In this document: positions 42,152 to 50,486 of the stretch, piece by piece
How positions within the stretch are numbered: position 1 is the first letter of the stretch
How the letters are laid out: the number at the start of each line of letters is the position of its first letter
From: Actinomyces glycerinitolerans
GTDB taxonomy: Bacteria > Actinomycetota > Actinomycetes > Actinomycetales > Actinomycetaceae
Assembly (NCBI RefSeq): GCF_900098745.1
Contig: NZ_FQTT01000001.1
Span: 62,001-126,000, forward strand
Length of the DNA: 64,000 nt
Direction of reading: 5' to 3'
Made by a program: the position numbers and the translations under genes
Notes under the pieces: model-generated
Seen by the model: only the letters and a program-made list of their open reading frames with translations
What the model was told of the DNA's origin: nothing
The model's database searches: none

Positions 42152-42288
42152 AGCCCCTTCCTTTCTTCGGGTAAGGAGGGATGGCGGGCCAACGTGTGGG
42201 TGGGATGCTGAGCTGTCTGCCCGCGGGCGTGCTGGCAGCAACCGACTTGCCGTCGGCCCGCATATCGCTGTGGATGGTGGCCCAGAGT

Positions 42289-42407
42289 GTCACCAGTCGG
42301 GACAAACGAGCCTTAACACCCGCCGGGGGTGATCCGGCACCCGCATGATTCCAACGTTTCGCTCACGGCCGCCGGCACCGCCGGACTCGTTTGTCCCGAA
42401 TCATGAC
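42289..42407. repeat. family A intergenic element, copy 4 (119 bp)
   Basis: Terminal repeats at 42289-42308 and 42388-42407 share TCGGGACAAACG exactly, and the pairing extends inward by AG/CT. The centre is CCGCATGATTCCAACG at 42341-42356. It is one base longer than the other copies. With copy 1 it is the best preserved. Confidence 0.8.
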
Positions 42408-42601
42408 AATCACCCCCTTGGTGGCTCTCGGGCTTGGTCAAGTTTCTTGGCGTGTTTCGGTGACGGATAGTCAGGCAGTATCTCGCCCCACCGCGCACAC
42501 CCCCCATACCGGAAGAACCGGTAATCCCGGCCTGGCACAGACCACCAAGCGAGCAGTCTTGAGTATCAGGACACCGGCACCGTCATCCGTTGAGCAAAGC
42601 G

Positions 42602-42644
42602 ACGGCTGAGCCCGCCCTCGAAATCGGGGGGCGGGCTCAGCCGT
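42602..42644 (-). terminator. strong hairpin terminator downstream of the SnoaL-like gene
   Basis: ACGGCTGAGCCCGCCC (42602-42617) and its exact complement (42629-42644) make a 16-bp stem with an 11-base loop, 23 bases past the stop codon at 42668. It should end the three-gene transcript that begins at 44499. Confidence 0.75.
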
Positions 42645-42667
42645 AGCCGCATCGCGAGTAGTGCGCG

Positions 42668-43096
42668 TCAGTTGTCGCTCGTCTGAGAGATCACGAAGTG
42701 CTGCTCACGGCGGCTGATGCGCCAGACGCCGTCACGCAGAACCAGGGTGTCGATGTAGCGGATCGAATGGGATAGGAGCACGTCCTTGCCGTCCTGCTCC
42801 TGGACGAGCAGGGCCTGCCCGTAGTGGACGTCGGTGGCGGTGTCGCCGTCGATCGTGATGACCTGCTGGCCGTTGATGTGGAAGGAGGTCTTAACGGCGG
42901 CCATGGCGGCTCCGAAGAGCTCGACCAGCTGGTCGGCACCGTCGAACTCCATCATCTTCGAGCCGTCGGCGTTGTACACCTCGACGTGCGTGTCCGGGGT
43001 GAACAGCTTGGACTGCTCGGCGACGTCGATCTCCAGGTTGGAGAAGCGGTCGATGACCTCGCGGATGGCGTCCTTGTGCTCGAGTTCGGTGGGCAT
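42668..43096 (-). CDS. SnoaL-like / NTF2-fold protein
   Basis: A 142-residue protein with the pattern of SnoaL-like or DUF4440 proteins of the NTF2 fold: an N-terminal helix pair (HKDAIREVIDRFSNLEIDVAEQ), TPDTHVEVYNADG, then strands ending RIDTLVLRDGVWRISRREQHF-type sequence (here RYIDTLVLRDGVWRI). Such proteins are ketosteroid-isomerase-like enzymes or ligand-binding proteins of varied function. The ATG at 43096 has only a weak Shine-Dalgarno. It is the last gene of a cassette with a reductase and an acetyltransferase. No specific activity can be assigned. Confidence 0.75.
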   Translation of the reverse strand: MPTELEHKDAIREVIDRFSNLEIDVAEQSKLFTPDTHVEVYNADGSKMMEFDGADQLVELFGAAMAAVKTSFHINGQQVITIDGDTATDVHYGQALLVQEQDGKDVLLSHSIRYIDTLVLRDGVWRISRREQHFVISQTSDN

Positions 43097-43159
43097 GAGT
43101 GTTCTCACTTTCTCAGGGTGGTTCGGGTTGAGGCTGCGCGGCATGGGTCGACCGCTCGG

Positions 43160-43744
43160 CTACTTCTCGCGGATCACTCGCGCCGGCACACCGGCGACGA
43201 CGCTGCGGGGCGGGACGTCCTTGGTGACCACGGCTCCGCCGGCGATGACGGCGTCGTCGCCCACGGTGACTCCGGGCATGATCGAGGCACCCGCACCGAT
43301 CCACACGCGCCGCCCAATGTCGATGGGGTGGCAGTTGAGGATGGTGACGTCGTCGAGCCGGTGGTTGTCGGTGACGGCGGTGACGTTGGGCCCGATGAAG
43401 GTGCCCTCGCCGATGCTGATCCCGCCGATCGACATGGCCGTGAAGCTGTGGTTGATCAGCACATTCGGGGCGATGTGCATCCGCTTGCCGAAGTCGATCT
43501 GCATGGGGTGAATGAGCCGGATCGAAGGGTCCAGCGGCCCGTCCAGCCCCAGCAGGTCGCCCCACATTCCGGGCAGCGCCGGGTCGGAGGGGCGGGTGAG
43601 GTTGATGTCGAACATGAGTTCGCGGCAGCGGGCGAACTCGACTCGCACGATGTCGGTGTACTCCTGCTCGAACAGGTCTACGTCGTCGCCGTCGCGCAGG
43701 CGGTCCCAGATGTCCTTATGCGGCATTCCGGGCCCTGCCGTCAC
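43160..43744 (-). CDS. hexapeptide-repeat (LacA/Maa-like) O-acetyltransferase
   Basis: Left-handed beta-helix acyltransferase of 194 residues. The helix part includes HIAPNVLINHSFTAMSIGG, IGEGTFIGPNVTAVTDNH (position of the catalytic histidine), IGRRVWIGAGASIMPGV and the end VAGVPARVIREK. The N-terminal helices differ from classical Mac domains. The GTG start overlaps the reductase stop (GTGA), so the two are translationally coupled. The acceptor is unknown; association with an NmrA-like reductase points to a small-molecule modification cassette (inference). Confidence 0.83.
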   Translation of the reverse strand: MTAGPGMPHKDIWDRLRDGDDVDLFEQEYTDIVRVEFARCRELMFDINLTRPSDPALPGMWGDLLGLDGPLDPSIRLIHPMQIDFGKRMHIAPNVLINHSFTAMSIGGISIGEGTFIGPNVTAVTDNHRLDDVTILNCHPIDIGRRVWIGAGASIMPGVTVGDDAVIAGGAVVTKDVPPRSVVAGVPARVIREK

Positions 43745-44499
43745 TTGCCGAACCGGGCGACGTCATCCTGCACGCGCTGCGGCTCGCTGGCCAGCGGCAC
43801 GTTGTTGGTGTCCAGCACGCCGTCGAGTGCGCCGGCCTCGTCGGCACGCGTCGCGGCGAACAGGGCCTCGAAGTCGGTGACGGGCGCGCCGGCCTTGCTG
43901 AATACCTCCACGGTGCGGCGCGCGCCGGAGGGGTTGAGGGCGCCCTCCAGGAGCACCTGGGCGATGTGGCGCCGGTCGACTCCGGGCTGCCCGGTGACCA
44001 GGTCGCCCTGGCGCAGGTCGATCTGCCGGTCGGCGGGACCCTGGTAGTCGAACCAGCCGGGGCGCACGATGGTGTAGGGGTGGCCGGAAGCGCGCACGAG
44101 CCGCTCGGCGCGACGCTTCCACTCCACGAACTCGTAACCGCTGGCGCCGGCACGGGCGGAGTGGGAGGCGTTCATGGTGGTCATGAGGCTGATGTGGGTC
44201 GGGCCGTCGCCCAGGGCGTCGACCACGGCGCGGACCACGTCGTAGAAGGTCGCGCCGCCCTTGCCGTCGTTGTCCGTGCCGTGGGTGAGCACGACGGCGT
44301 CGACGTCCTGCAGCAGCGGGCGCAGTGCCTCCGCATCGGTGGCGGCCGCCTCGACGATCTCGGCGCCGTCGGCCAGGGAGCGGCGGGCGCGGGCGGCATT
44401 ACGGGTGACGGCCCGGACCTCCAGACCGCGCTGCAACGCCTCGTCGACGACGACGCGTCCGACCTGTCCGGTGGCTCCAATGGCGAGGATAGTGGTCAT
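43741..44499 (-). CDS. NmrA-like atypical SDR, NAD(P)-binding
   Basis: Rossmann-fold protein of 252 residues from the ATG at 44499. The dinucleotide-binding motif is ILAIGATGQVGRVVVDEAL at the very N terminus, followed by VRAVTRN; a middle YEFVEWKRRAERLVRASGHPYTIVRPGWF keeps the SDR-type lysine and the IVRPG segment of the NmrA/NAD(P)H-binding subgroup. Members are quinone- or flavin-related reductases or redox sensors. It heads a three-gene transcript with the acetyltransferase and SnoaL-like genes. GAAAAGAG is a modest Shine-Dalgarno. Confidence 0.83.
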   Translation of the reverse strand: MTTILAIGATGQVGRVVVDEALQRGLEVRAVTRNAARARRSLADGAEIVEAAATDAEALRPLLQDVDAVVLTHGTDNDGKGGATFYDVVRAVVDALGDGPTHISLMTTMNASHSARAGASGYEFVEWKRRAERLVRASGHPYTIVRPGWFDYQGPADRQIDLRQGDLVTGQPGVDRRHIAQVLLEGALNPSGARRTVEVFSKAGAPVTDFEALFAATRADEAGALDGVLDTNNVPLASEPQRVQDDVARFGK

Positions 44500-44702
44500 G
44501 GGGTGCTCTTTTCTGCACTTGCGGTTCGGGCCGGGTGAGCCCCGGCGACGTGGTGTTGCCGGCCAGGGTGCCCGTCGCGAAGCGGGTCCTGCCTGTCGGC
44601 GCACAGAACCATGCCGCGATCCAACCGGGGCTTCCAGGTCCCAGGAAACGGGGTCTGGCAGGACTCCCCTCGACCGAGCCGCCACGCTTGCAGCCGGTCA
44701 CC

Positions 44703-45569
44703 CTACCGTACCGCCCGCAGGAAGCGGCCCCGCCCGGTCAGGTCCGCTCCGGTGGTGGCTTTAGCGAATCCGGCCTCCCGGGAGGCGGCCCGCAACGGCG
44801 CGGCCTGGCTGGGGTCGTGCTCCATGACCAGAACGCCGCCGGGGCGCAGCAAGGCCCTGGCCCGGGTGACGACGGCGCGCGGCACGCGCAAACCGTCCAC
44901 TCCCCCGCCGTACAGGGCCAGGTCCGGGTCATGCCGCTCGGTCTCCAGATCCTCCACCGCTCCCGCGGGCACGTACGGCGGGTTGGCAACCACCACATCT
45001 ACGTTCCCGTCCAGTTCTGCGAGCACGGCCGGGTCGGTGGCATCACCGCGGATCACCTTCACCCGGCCCGGCATCAGGCGTTCACAGTTCTCGCGCGCCA
45101 GTGCGACGGCGACGCCGTCCTCCTCCACCGCCCACACGCGGGCGGTGGGAACCTCCGCGGCGACCGCAACGGCGATGGCGCCCGAGCCGGTGCACAGGTC
45201 GACGACCACGGGGGCGCGTCCCTGTTCCGCCGCGACGGCGCGGGCGGCATCGACCGCCGCCCCGGCCACGACCTCCGTCTCGGGGCGGACGATGAACACG
45301 CCTGGTCGGCAGGTGAGCTCCAGCCCCCGGAACCACATCACGCCCAGGATGTGCTGCAGCGGCTCACGGGCGGCCCGGCGCTCCACCAATTCCGCGTATG
45401 CGGGGGCAAAGCCCTCCGGGGCGCCGTCGGCGAGCAGCACCGGGCAGCCCAGCAGGTGCTCGGCCAGTAGCCGGGCGTCGACGTCCGGCGAGGCGACCCC
45501 CGCCCGAGCCAGCGTCTGCCCCGCCTCGCGCACGAGGCGCCGCAGCGCGTAGCGGTCGAGTGCGGTCAC
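44703..45569 (-). CDS. prmC: peptide chain release factor N5-glutamine methyltransferase
   Basis: S-adenosylmethionine-dependent methyltransferase that modifies the glutamine of the GGQ motif in release factors 1 and 2. It is 288 residues: an N-terminal helical domain, then the methyltransferase fold with [16 protein letters not shown] (motif I) and the diagnostic NPPY at residues 196-199. The GTG start overlaps the prfA stop by GTGA, so enzyme and substrate are coupled, the usual arrangement. The Sua5/TsaC gene that often follows prmC in actinobacteria is not here. Confidence 0.95.
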   Translation of the reverse strand: MTALDRYALRRLVREAGQTLARAGVASPDVDARLLAEHLLGCPVLLADGAPEGFAPAYAELVERRAAREPLQHILGVMWFRGLELTCRPGVFIVRPETEVVAGAAVDAARAVAAEQGRAPVVVDLCTGSGAIAVAVAAEVPTARVWAVEEDGVAVALARENCERLMPGRVKVIRGDATDPAVLAELDGNVDVVVANPPYVPAGAVEDLETERHDPDLALYGGGVDGLRVPRAVVTRARALLRPGGVLVMEHDPSQAAPLRAASREAGFAKATTGADLTGRGRFLRAVR

Positions 45570-46660
45570 GGTTGCTCGCCGGCGGCGGCCAGGCGCTCGG
45601 CCTCATCCATGGCGATGGCCGAGTCGATGACCGGGCCGAGGTCGCCGTCGAGCACGGCGTCGAGGTTGTAGGCCTTGTAGCCGGTGCGGTGGTCGGCGAT
45701 GCGGTTCTCGGGGAAGTTGTAGGTGCGGATGCGTTCGGAGCGGTCGACCGTGCGGACCTGGGAGCGGCGCGTGGCCGCGGCCTCGGCGGCCTGGGCGGCG
45801 GCGCGTTCGGCGAGCAGCCGCGCCCGCAGCACGCGCAGGGCCGCCTCCTTGTTCTGCAACTGGGACTTCTCATTCTGCATGGACACTACGATCCCGGTGG
45901 GCAGGTGGGTGATGCGCACGGCGGAGTCGGTGGTGTTCACGGACTGCCCGCCGGGCCCGGAGGAGCGGAACACGTCGATGCGCAGGTCGGCGGGGTCGAT
46001 CTCCAGCTCGCCTGGGTCGTCGACCTCCGGCATCACCAGCACACCGGCTGCGGAGGTGTGGATGCGCCCCTGGCTCTCGGTGACGGGTACGCGCTGGACC
46101 CGGTGCACTCCCGCCTCGTACTTCAGGTGCGCCCACACGCCGTCGGCCGGCTCGACGGCTCCCTTCGCCTTGATGGCCAGGCGCACGTCCTTGTAGCCGC
46201 CGAGCTCGGAGTCGGTGGCGTCCATGACCTCCACGGCCCAGCCCATGCGTTCGGCGTAGCGGGTGTACATGCGGGCCAGGTCGGAGGCGAACAGGGCGGA
46301 TTCCTCCCCGCCCTCTCCGGCCTTGACCTCAATGATGACGTCGCGGGCGTCGTCGGGGTCGTGCGGGGCCAGCACCTCACGCAGGTGAGCGGCGGCGTCC
46401 TGCTCGGCCTGACGCAGGGCGGGCAGCTCGGCCGCGAAGTCGGCATCGTCACGCGCCAGCTCGACGGCATCGGCCAGGTCCGCGGCGGCGGCACTCCAGG
46501 CCCGGTGTGCTTCCACGATGCGTCCGAGCTCGGCGTAGCGGCGCCCGAGGCGACGCAGGGCACCGGGGTCGGAGGCGACGGCGGGATCTGCCATTTGCCG
46601 CTCAATGTCGGCATGCTCCTGCAACAGGGGCGCGACGGCGGAGAAGTCCTCGGCGCTCAC
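45566..46660 (-). CDS. prfA: peptide chain release factor 1
   Basis: Releases finished polypeptides at UAA and UAG codons. The 364 residues fit the family. The peptidyl-tRNA hydrolysis motif GGQ is at residues 237-239 ([16 protein letters not shown]). [15 protein letters not shown] and [13 protein letters not shown] belong to the N-terminal and codon-recognition regions. The GTG start follows AAAGGTGAG. A hairpin upstream (46716-46770) separates it from rpmE. Confidence 0.96.
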   Translation of the reverse strand: MSAEDFSAVAPLLQEHADIERQMADPAVASDPGALRRLGRRYAELGRIVEAHRAWSAAAADLADAVELARDDADFAAELPALRQAEQDAAAHLREVLAPHDPDDARDVIIEVKAGEGGEESALFASDLARMYTRYAERMGWAVEVMDATDSELGGYKDVRLAIKAKGAVEPADGVWAHLKYEAGVHRVQRVPVTESQGRIHTSAAGVLVMPEVDDPGELEIDPADLRIDVFRSSGPGGQSVNTTDSAVRITHLPTGIVVSMQNEKSQLQNKEAALRVLRARLLAERAAAQAAEAAATRRSQVRTVDRSERIRTYNFPENRIADHRTGYKAYNLDAVLDGDLGPVIDSAIAMDEAERLAAAGEQP

Positions 46661-46715
46661 GACTCACCTTTCTCCGCCTGGCGCGGGCGGACGGGATACA
46701 ACGGCGACAGATTAC

Positions 46716-46770
46716 GACCTTGGGGTACGTTCCACGCGCATTGTGCGGTCGTGGAGCGTACCCCAAGGTC
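46716..46770 (-). terminator. long 21-bp hairpin between rpmE and prfA
   Basis: The arms 46716-46736 (starting GACCTTGGGGTACG) and 46750-46770 are complementary at 20 of 21 positions, the exception being a G/T wobble, around a 13-base loop. It begins about 30 bases past the rpmE stop. The length of the stem is unusual for a terminator. Confidence 0.65.
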
Positions 46771-46799
46771 GAGTCGCCGAAGCGAAAAAGCTTGTGCGC

Positions 46800-47012
46800 T
46801 TACTTCTTGCGCTTGCCGTAGCGGGCCTCGAAGCGGGCCACGCGACCACCGGTGTCGAGGATCTTCTGCTTACCGGTGTAGAAGGGGTGGCATTCCGAGC
46901 ACACGTCCACGCGGATCTCACCGGAGGCGACGGTGGAGCGGGTCTCGAAGGTGTTGCCGCAGGTGCACGTGACCTTGGTGGGCACGTATTCGGGGTGGAT
47001 ACCCTGCTTCAT
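46800..47012 (-). CDS. rpmE: 50S ribosomal protein L31
   Basis: Ribosomal protein of 70 residues starting at 47012 ([12 protein letters not shown]). It is the zinc-binding form, with cysteines in VTCTCGN and [16 protein letters not shown]; actinobacteria often carry a second, cysteine-free paralogue induced by zinc shortage, not seen in this window. It lies between rho and prfA, as in many Gram-positive genomes. Confidence 0.96.
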   Translation of the reverse strand: MKQGIHPEYVPTKVTCTCGNTFETRSTVASGEIRVDVCSECHPFYTGKQKILDTGGRVARFEARYGKRKK

Positions 47013-47188
47013 GTTTCTCCTTAAGGATTCTGAGGGTCCCGGGTCCCACACGGGCGCGCGGGTGAACCGGAGGCCAGTCGGATATTGTGCCAGCCCGCCC
47101 GGCCGGTCACAACGTCGTGCCGTGGTGAGGCGCAGCACGCCGCCGCCGGCGGGGCGCTGCCGCCACCGTGAACACTGCGCGCCGGAAA

Positions 47189-47227
47189 CCACGCCGCCCG
47201 CCCGGAAGTCCCGGGCGGGCGGCGTGG
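47189..47227 (-). terminator. perfect 17-bp hairpin downstream of rho
   Basis: CCACGCCGCCCGCCCGG (47189-47205), a five-base loop and its exact complement (47211-47227) lie 14 bases beyond the rho stop. It is a strong intrinsic-type terminator, with only a short T run on the minus strand. Confidence 0.75.
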
Positions 47228-47240
47228 CTCAGACGAACGG

Positions 47241-49304
47241 TCAGACGAGCTTGGAGTCGTCGTCGGCGTCGGCCAGGGAGGTGCCCTGCGGGGTCGTCTT
47301 GGAGATGACCATGAGGAACTCCGCGTTGGACTGGGTCTCCTTGAGCTTGCCGAGCACCAGCTCCAGGGCCTGCTGCTGCTCCAGGCCGGAGAAGAGGCGC
47401 CGCAGCCGCCACATGATCTTCAACTGGGCGGGGTCGATGAGCAGCTCCTCACGGCGCGTGGAGGAGGCGGCGACGTCGACGGCGGGGAAGACGCGCCGCT
47501 CGGCCAGCTGCCGCGACAGGCGCAACTCCATGTTGCCGGTGCCCTTGAACTCCTCGAAGATGACCTCGTCCATCTTGGAGCCAGTCTCCACCAGGGCGGT
47601 GGCCAGGATCGTCAGGCTGCCGCCGTTCTCAATGTTGCGGGCGGCACCGAAGAAGCGCTTGGGCGGATACAGGGCGCTGGCGTCCACACCACCGGACAGG
47701 ATGCGGCCGGAGGCGGGCGCGGCCAGGTTGTAAGCGCGACCCAGGCGGGTGATGGAGTCGAGCAGCACCACCACGTCCTGTCCCAGCTCAACCAGCCGCT
47801 TGGCGCGCTCGATTGCGAGCTCGGCGACGGTAGTGTGGTCGGAGGCGGGCCGGTCGAAGGTAGAGGCTATGACCTCTCCCTTGACCGTGCGCTGCATGTC
47901 GGTGACCTCCTCGGGGCGTTCGTCAACGAGCACCACCATCAGGTGCGCCTCGGGGTTGTTCACGGAGATCGCGTTGGCGATCTGCTGCAGGATGATCGTC
48001 TTACCGGCCTTGGGCGGGGAGACGATCAGTCCACGCTGGCCCTTGCCGATGGGGGCGACCAGGTCGATGATGCGCGGGGTGAGTGCCTTGGGCGTGGTTT
48101 CCAGGCGCAGCTGCTCCTGCGGGTACAGGGGGGTGAGCTTGGTGAACTCGGGACGACGCTTGGCGCGCTCCGGATCCATGCCGTTGACGGTCTCCACCGA
48201 CACCAGCGGCTTGTACTTAAGCCGGTTTGTGCGGTTCTGACGACGACCGCGCCCGGAGCCGGGGTTGGGGCCGGAGGCATCACCGTTCTCGCGCACCCAG
48301 CCGGTGATGGCGTCGCCTGCGCGCAGACCGTTGTCCTTGATCTGTTGGGCGTTGACGTACACGTCCTTCGGTCCGGGCAGGTAGCCGGAGGTACGCAGGT
48401 AGGCGTGCTGGTGGTCGGCCATGTCGAGGATGCCGGCTACCGGCAGCAGGACCTCCTCCTCGCGGGCCTGTTGCTGGCCCCGGGAGTCCTGGTTGCCGTC
48501 AAAGTCCCGGCCGTCACGATCGCGGCGCTTGCGGCCCCGACGCCGACGTCCACCGCGGTTATCCTCTTCGACCTGGGCCTCCCAGTCGTTGCCGCCGCGA
48601 CGACGACGCTCGCCGAGTTCGACGGCGGGGTTGCCGGTGGCGTCGGCCAAGTCGCGCATCAGGGCGGCCTTGGCGTCGGCGTGATCCTCGGCGGCATCCT
48701 CGTTGCCGTTGCGGCGCTCGGGGGCGCCGGAGGGGGCCTGGGCGCGGCGCCGGGGGCGACGGGGGCCATCGTGTCCCTCGTGCGCCTGGGGTTCGCGGCG
48801 GGCCGGGCGGCCGCCCCGGCTGGGCTCCGCGGCGGGTTCAGGGGCCTGCGAGCGCTCGGGAAGGTCTAGTACCAGGGGGACCTCCGCTGTGGAGGACACG
48901 TCCTGGGGGGCGCCGGCAGCGGCGGTTACGCGGCGGCGGGAACGGCCGCGGGCAGCGCGCTCGCCGGCCTGCGGCGCGGGCGATTCAGTGTCCGCCTGTG
49001 CGGCGGGTGCTGGCGCCGCCGACGCGGTGACGGCGGCATCGGCGCTCGTCTCCGGAGCGGAGGCGGCGGTCTTGCGGGCGGCCCGACCGCGGCTCCGGAT
49101 GGGAGTAGTGGGTTCGATCGGCTCGGTCTGTTGCGCCGTCGGGGTGGCGGCGGAGTTGCCGGACTGGTGTTCGCGGATGGCGGCGATGAGTTCGCTCTTC
49201 CGCATGCGTGAGGTGCCCTTTAGCCCCATGGTTGAGGCGAGCTGCTGAAGCTCGGCCAGCCGCATGGTGGACAGCGGAGGGCGGGCGCTGGAAATCTCGG
49301 TCAC
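47241..49304 (-). CDS. rho: transcription termination factor Rho
   Basis: Hexameric RNA-dependent ATPase that terminates transcription. From the GTG at 49304 (AAGGA five bases upstream) it has 687 residues against about 420 in Escherichia coli. The extra length is an N-terminal insertion, residues about 50-270, rich in arginine, glutamate, glycine and alanine, typical of actinobacterial Rho and thought to add RNA binding. The core has the RNA-binding domain (GILDMADHQHAYLRTSGYLPG), Walker A (GLIVSPPKAGKTIILQQI), Walker B (DVVVLLDSITRLGRAYN) and the Q/R-loop region. It is transcribed alone between thrB and rpmE. Confidence 0.96.
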   Translation of the reverse strand: MTEISSARPPLSTMRLAELQQLASTMGLKGTSRMRKSELIAAIREHQSGNSAATPTAQQTEPIEPTTPIRSRGRAARKTAASAPETSADAAVTASAAPAPAAQADTESPAPQAGERAARGRSRRRVTAAAGAPQDVSSTAEVPLVLDLPERSQAPEPAAEPSRGGRPARREPQAHEGHDGPRRPRRRAQAPSGAPERRNGNEDAAEDHADAKAALMRDLADATGNPAVELGERRRRGGNDWEAQVEEDNRGGRRRRGRKRRDRDGRDFDGNQDSRGQQQAREEEVLLPVAGILDMADHQHAYLRTSGYLPGPKDVYVNAQQIKDNGLRAGDAITGWVRENGDASGPNPGSGRGRRQNRTNRLKYKPLVSVETVNGMDPERAKRRPEFTKLTPLYPQEQLRLETTPKALTPRIIDLVAPIGKGQRGLIVSPPKAGKTIILQQIANAISVNNPEAHLMVVLVDERPEEVTDMQRTVKGEVIASTFDRPASDHTTVAELAIERAKRLVELGQDVVVLLDSITRLGRAYNLAAPASGRILSGGVDASALYPPKRFFGAARNIENGGSLTILATALVETGSKMDEVIFEEFKGTGNMELRLSRQLAERRVFPAVDVAASSTRREELLIDPAQLKIMWRLRRLFSGLEQQQALELVLGKLKETQSNAEFLMVISKTTPQGTSLADADDDSKLV

Positions 49305-49567
49305 GAGTGTCCTTAACGGTGTGAGCATCCGCCAGGTAAGGCAGATGTATCTGGGACTGTCCCGGAATATCACGGGATGAAGTCGTGCACCAATGAGGTC
49401 CATGGCAGGGCCTGCGGCCTCAGCCTGGTGCGCATACGGCGTGCCGCTTCGTTTCGGCTTACCGTCGGTGCAAACACTAGCAGACCTTGCGCGTGGTTCG
49501 ACTCGCCACGCGATGCACAGGGAGTGTGAATCCTCTCCCCTTTGCTAGATGACATTACTGGGTGACA

Positions 49568-50479
49568 TCAGCGCAGCGGCCCAACCAGCTGCGCGCCGTC
49601 CAGGTCAATGCCGGGGCGCAGCACCATCCACCCGTGCCGCTCCAGGGTGAAGCGGGTCTGCTGGGATAGGTCCGCCAGCACGAGCACCGTGGGGCCGGCG
49701 CCGGATATGACCGCCGGGTAGCCCTGCTCGCGCAGTGAGTCCATGACGGCCATGGAGGCGGGCAGGACGCCGCGCCGGTACTCCTGGTGAAGGCGGTCCT
49801 CGGTCCCGGCCATCAGCAGGTCCGGTCGGCCCGCGAGCGCCAGCATGAGGATGGCGGCGCGGGAGGTGTTGAACAGGGCGTCGGCGCGCGGCACCGAGTC
49901 GGGCAGGACCTTGCGCGCCTCCTCGGTGCTGAGCCGCGTCGTCGACGGCGGCACGAGCAGGCTGACCGCCAGGCTCGCGTCCACGGGCATGGGTGCGGCA
50001 CGCGGGGTTCCGTCCGTCTCGATCCAGGCGACGGTGGCTCCGCCGAATACGGCGGGGGCGACGTTGTCGGGGTGCCCCTCGAAGCCGGTGGCGATCCGGA
50101 AGATCTCCTCATCGGGCAGTGCGTCCGGGTCTGACAGTAGGCCGCGGGCGAGCATCAGGCCGGCTACGGCAGCGCTCGCCGAGGAGCCCATACCGCCGCC
50201 GTGGGGGATGCGGTTGATGCAGCGCATCTCGAAACCGGCCTGCGGCGCGCCGGCGGCGTCCAGGCCGGCGCGCAGGGCGCGCACCACCAGGTTGGAGTCG
50301 TCGGTGGGGACGACTCCCTCCCCCACGCCTTCGACAGCGACGTTGGTGGGGCCCACAACGGGGCGAACCTCGACCTCGTCGTAGTAGGTGAAGGCCATGC
50401 CGAAGGAGTCGAAGCCGGGGCCCATATTCGCGGTAGTTGCGGGCACGCGCACCGCTGCGCGTTCGTTGGCCAGTCTCAT
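49568..50479 (-). CDS. thrB: homoserine kinase
   Basis: GHMP-family kinase that phosphorylates homoserine in threonine synthesis; 303 residues. The ATP-binding GHMP motif is PHGGGMGSSASAAVAGL, preceded by VRVPATTANMGPGFDSFGMA, the N-terminal signature. The C-terminal GAGPTVLVL stretch is the third GHMP motif. It starts seven bases after the homoserine dehydrogenase stop and is cotranscribed with it. A threonine synthase gene is not in this cluster within the window. Confidence 0.96.
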   Translation of the reverse strand: MRLANERAAVRVPATTANMGPGFDSFGMAFTYYDEVEVRPVVGPTNVAVEGVGEGVVPTDDSNLVVRALRAGLDAAGAPQAGFEMRCINRIPHGGGMGSSASAAVAGLMLARGLLSDPDALPDEEIFRIATGFEGHPDNVAPAVFGGATVAWIETDGTPRAAPMPVDASLAVSLLVPPSTTRLSTEEARKVLPDSVPRADALFNTSRAAILMLALAGRPDLLMAGTEDRLHQEYRRGVLPASMAVMDSLREQGYPAVISGAGPTVLVLADLSQQTRFTLERHGWMVLRPGIDLDGAQLVGPLR

Positions 50480-50486
50480 TGCGGCG

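Larger units (their letters stand above)
41761..42667. other. 907-base gene-free stretch with three dispersed repeats
   Basis: It contains family A copy 3 (41838-41955), family B copy 2 (42039-42151), family A copy 4 (42289-42407) and a strong terminator (42602-42644). Between 42410 and 42600 nothing recognisable was found. No reading frame looks protein-coding. Confidence 0.75.
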
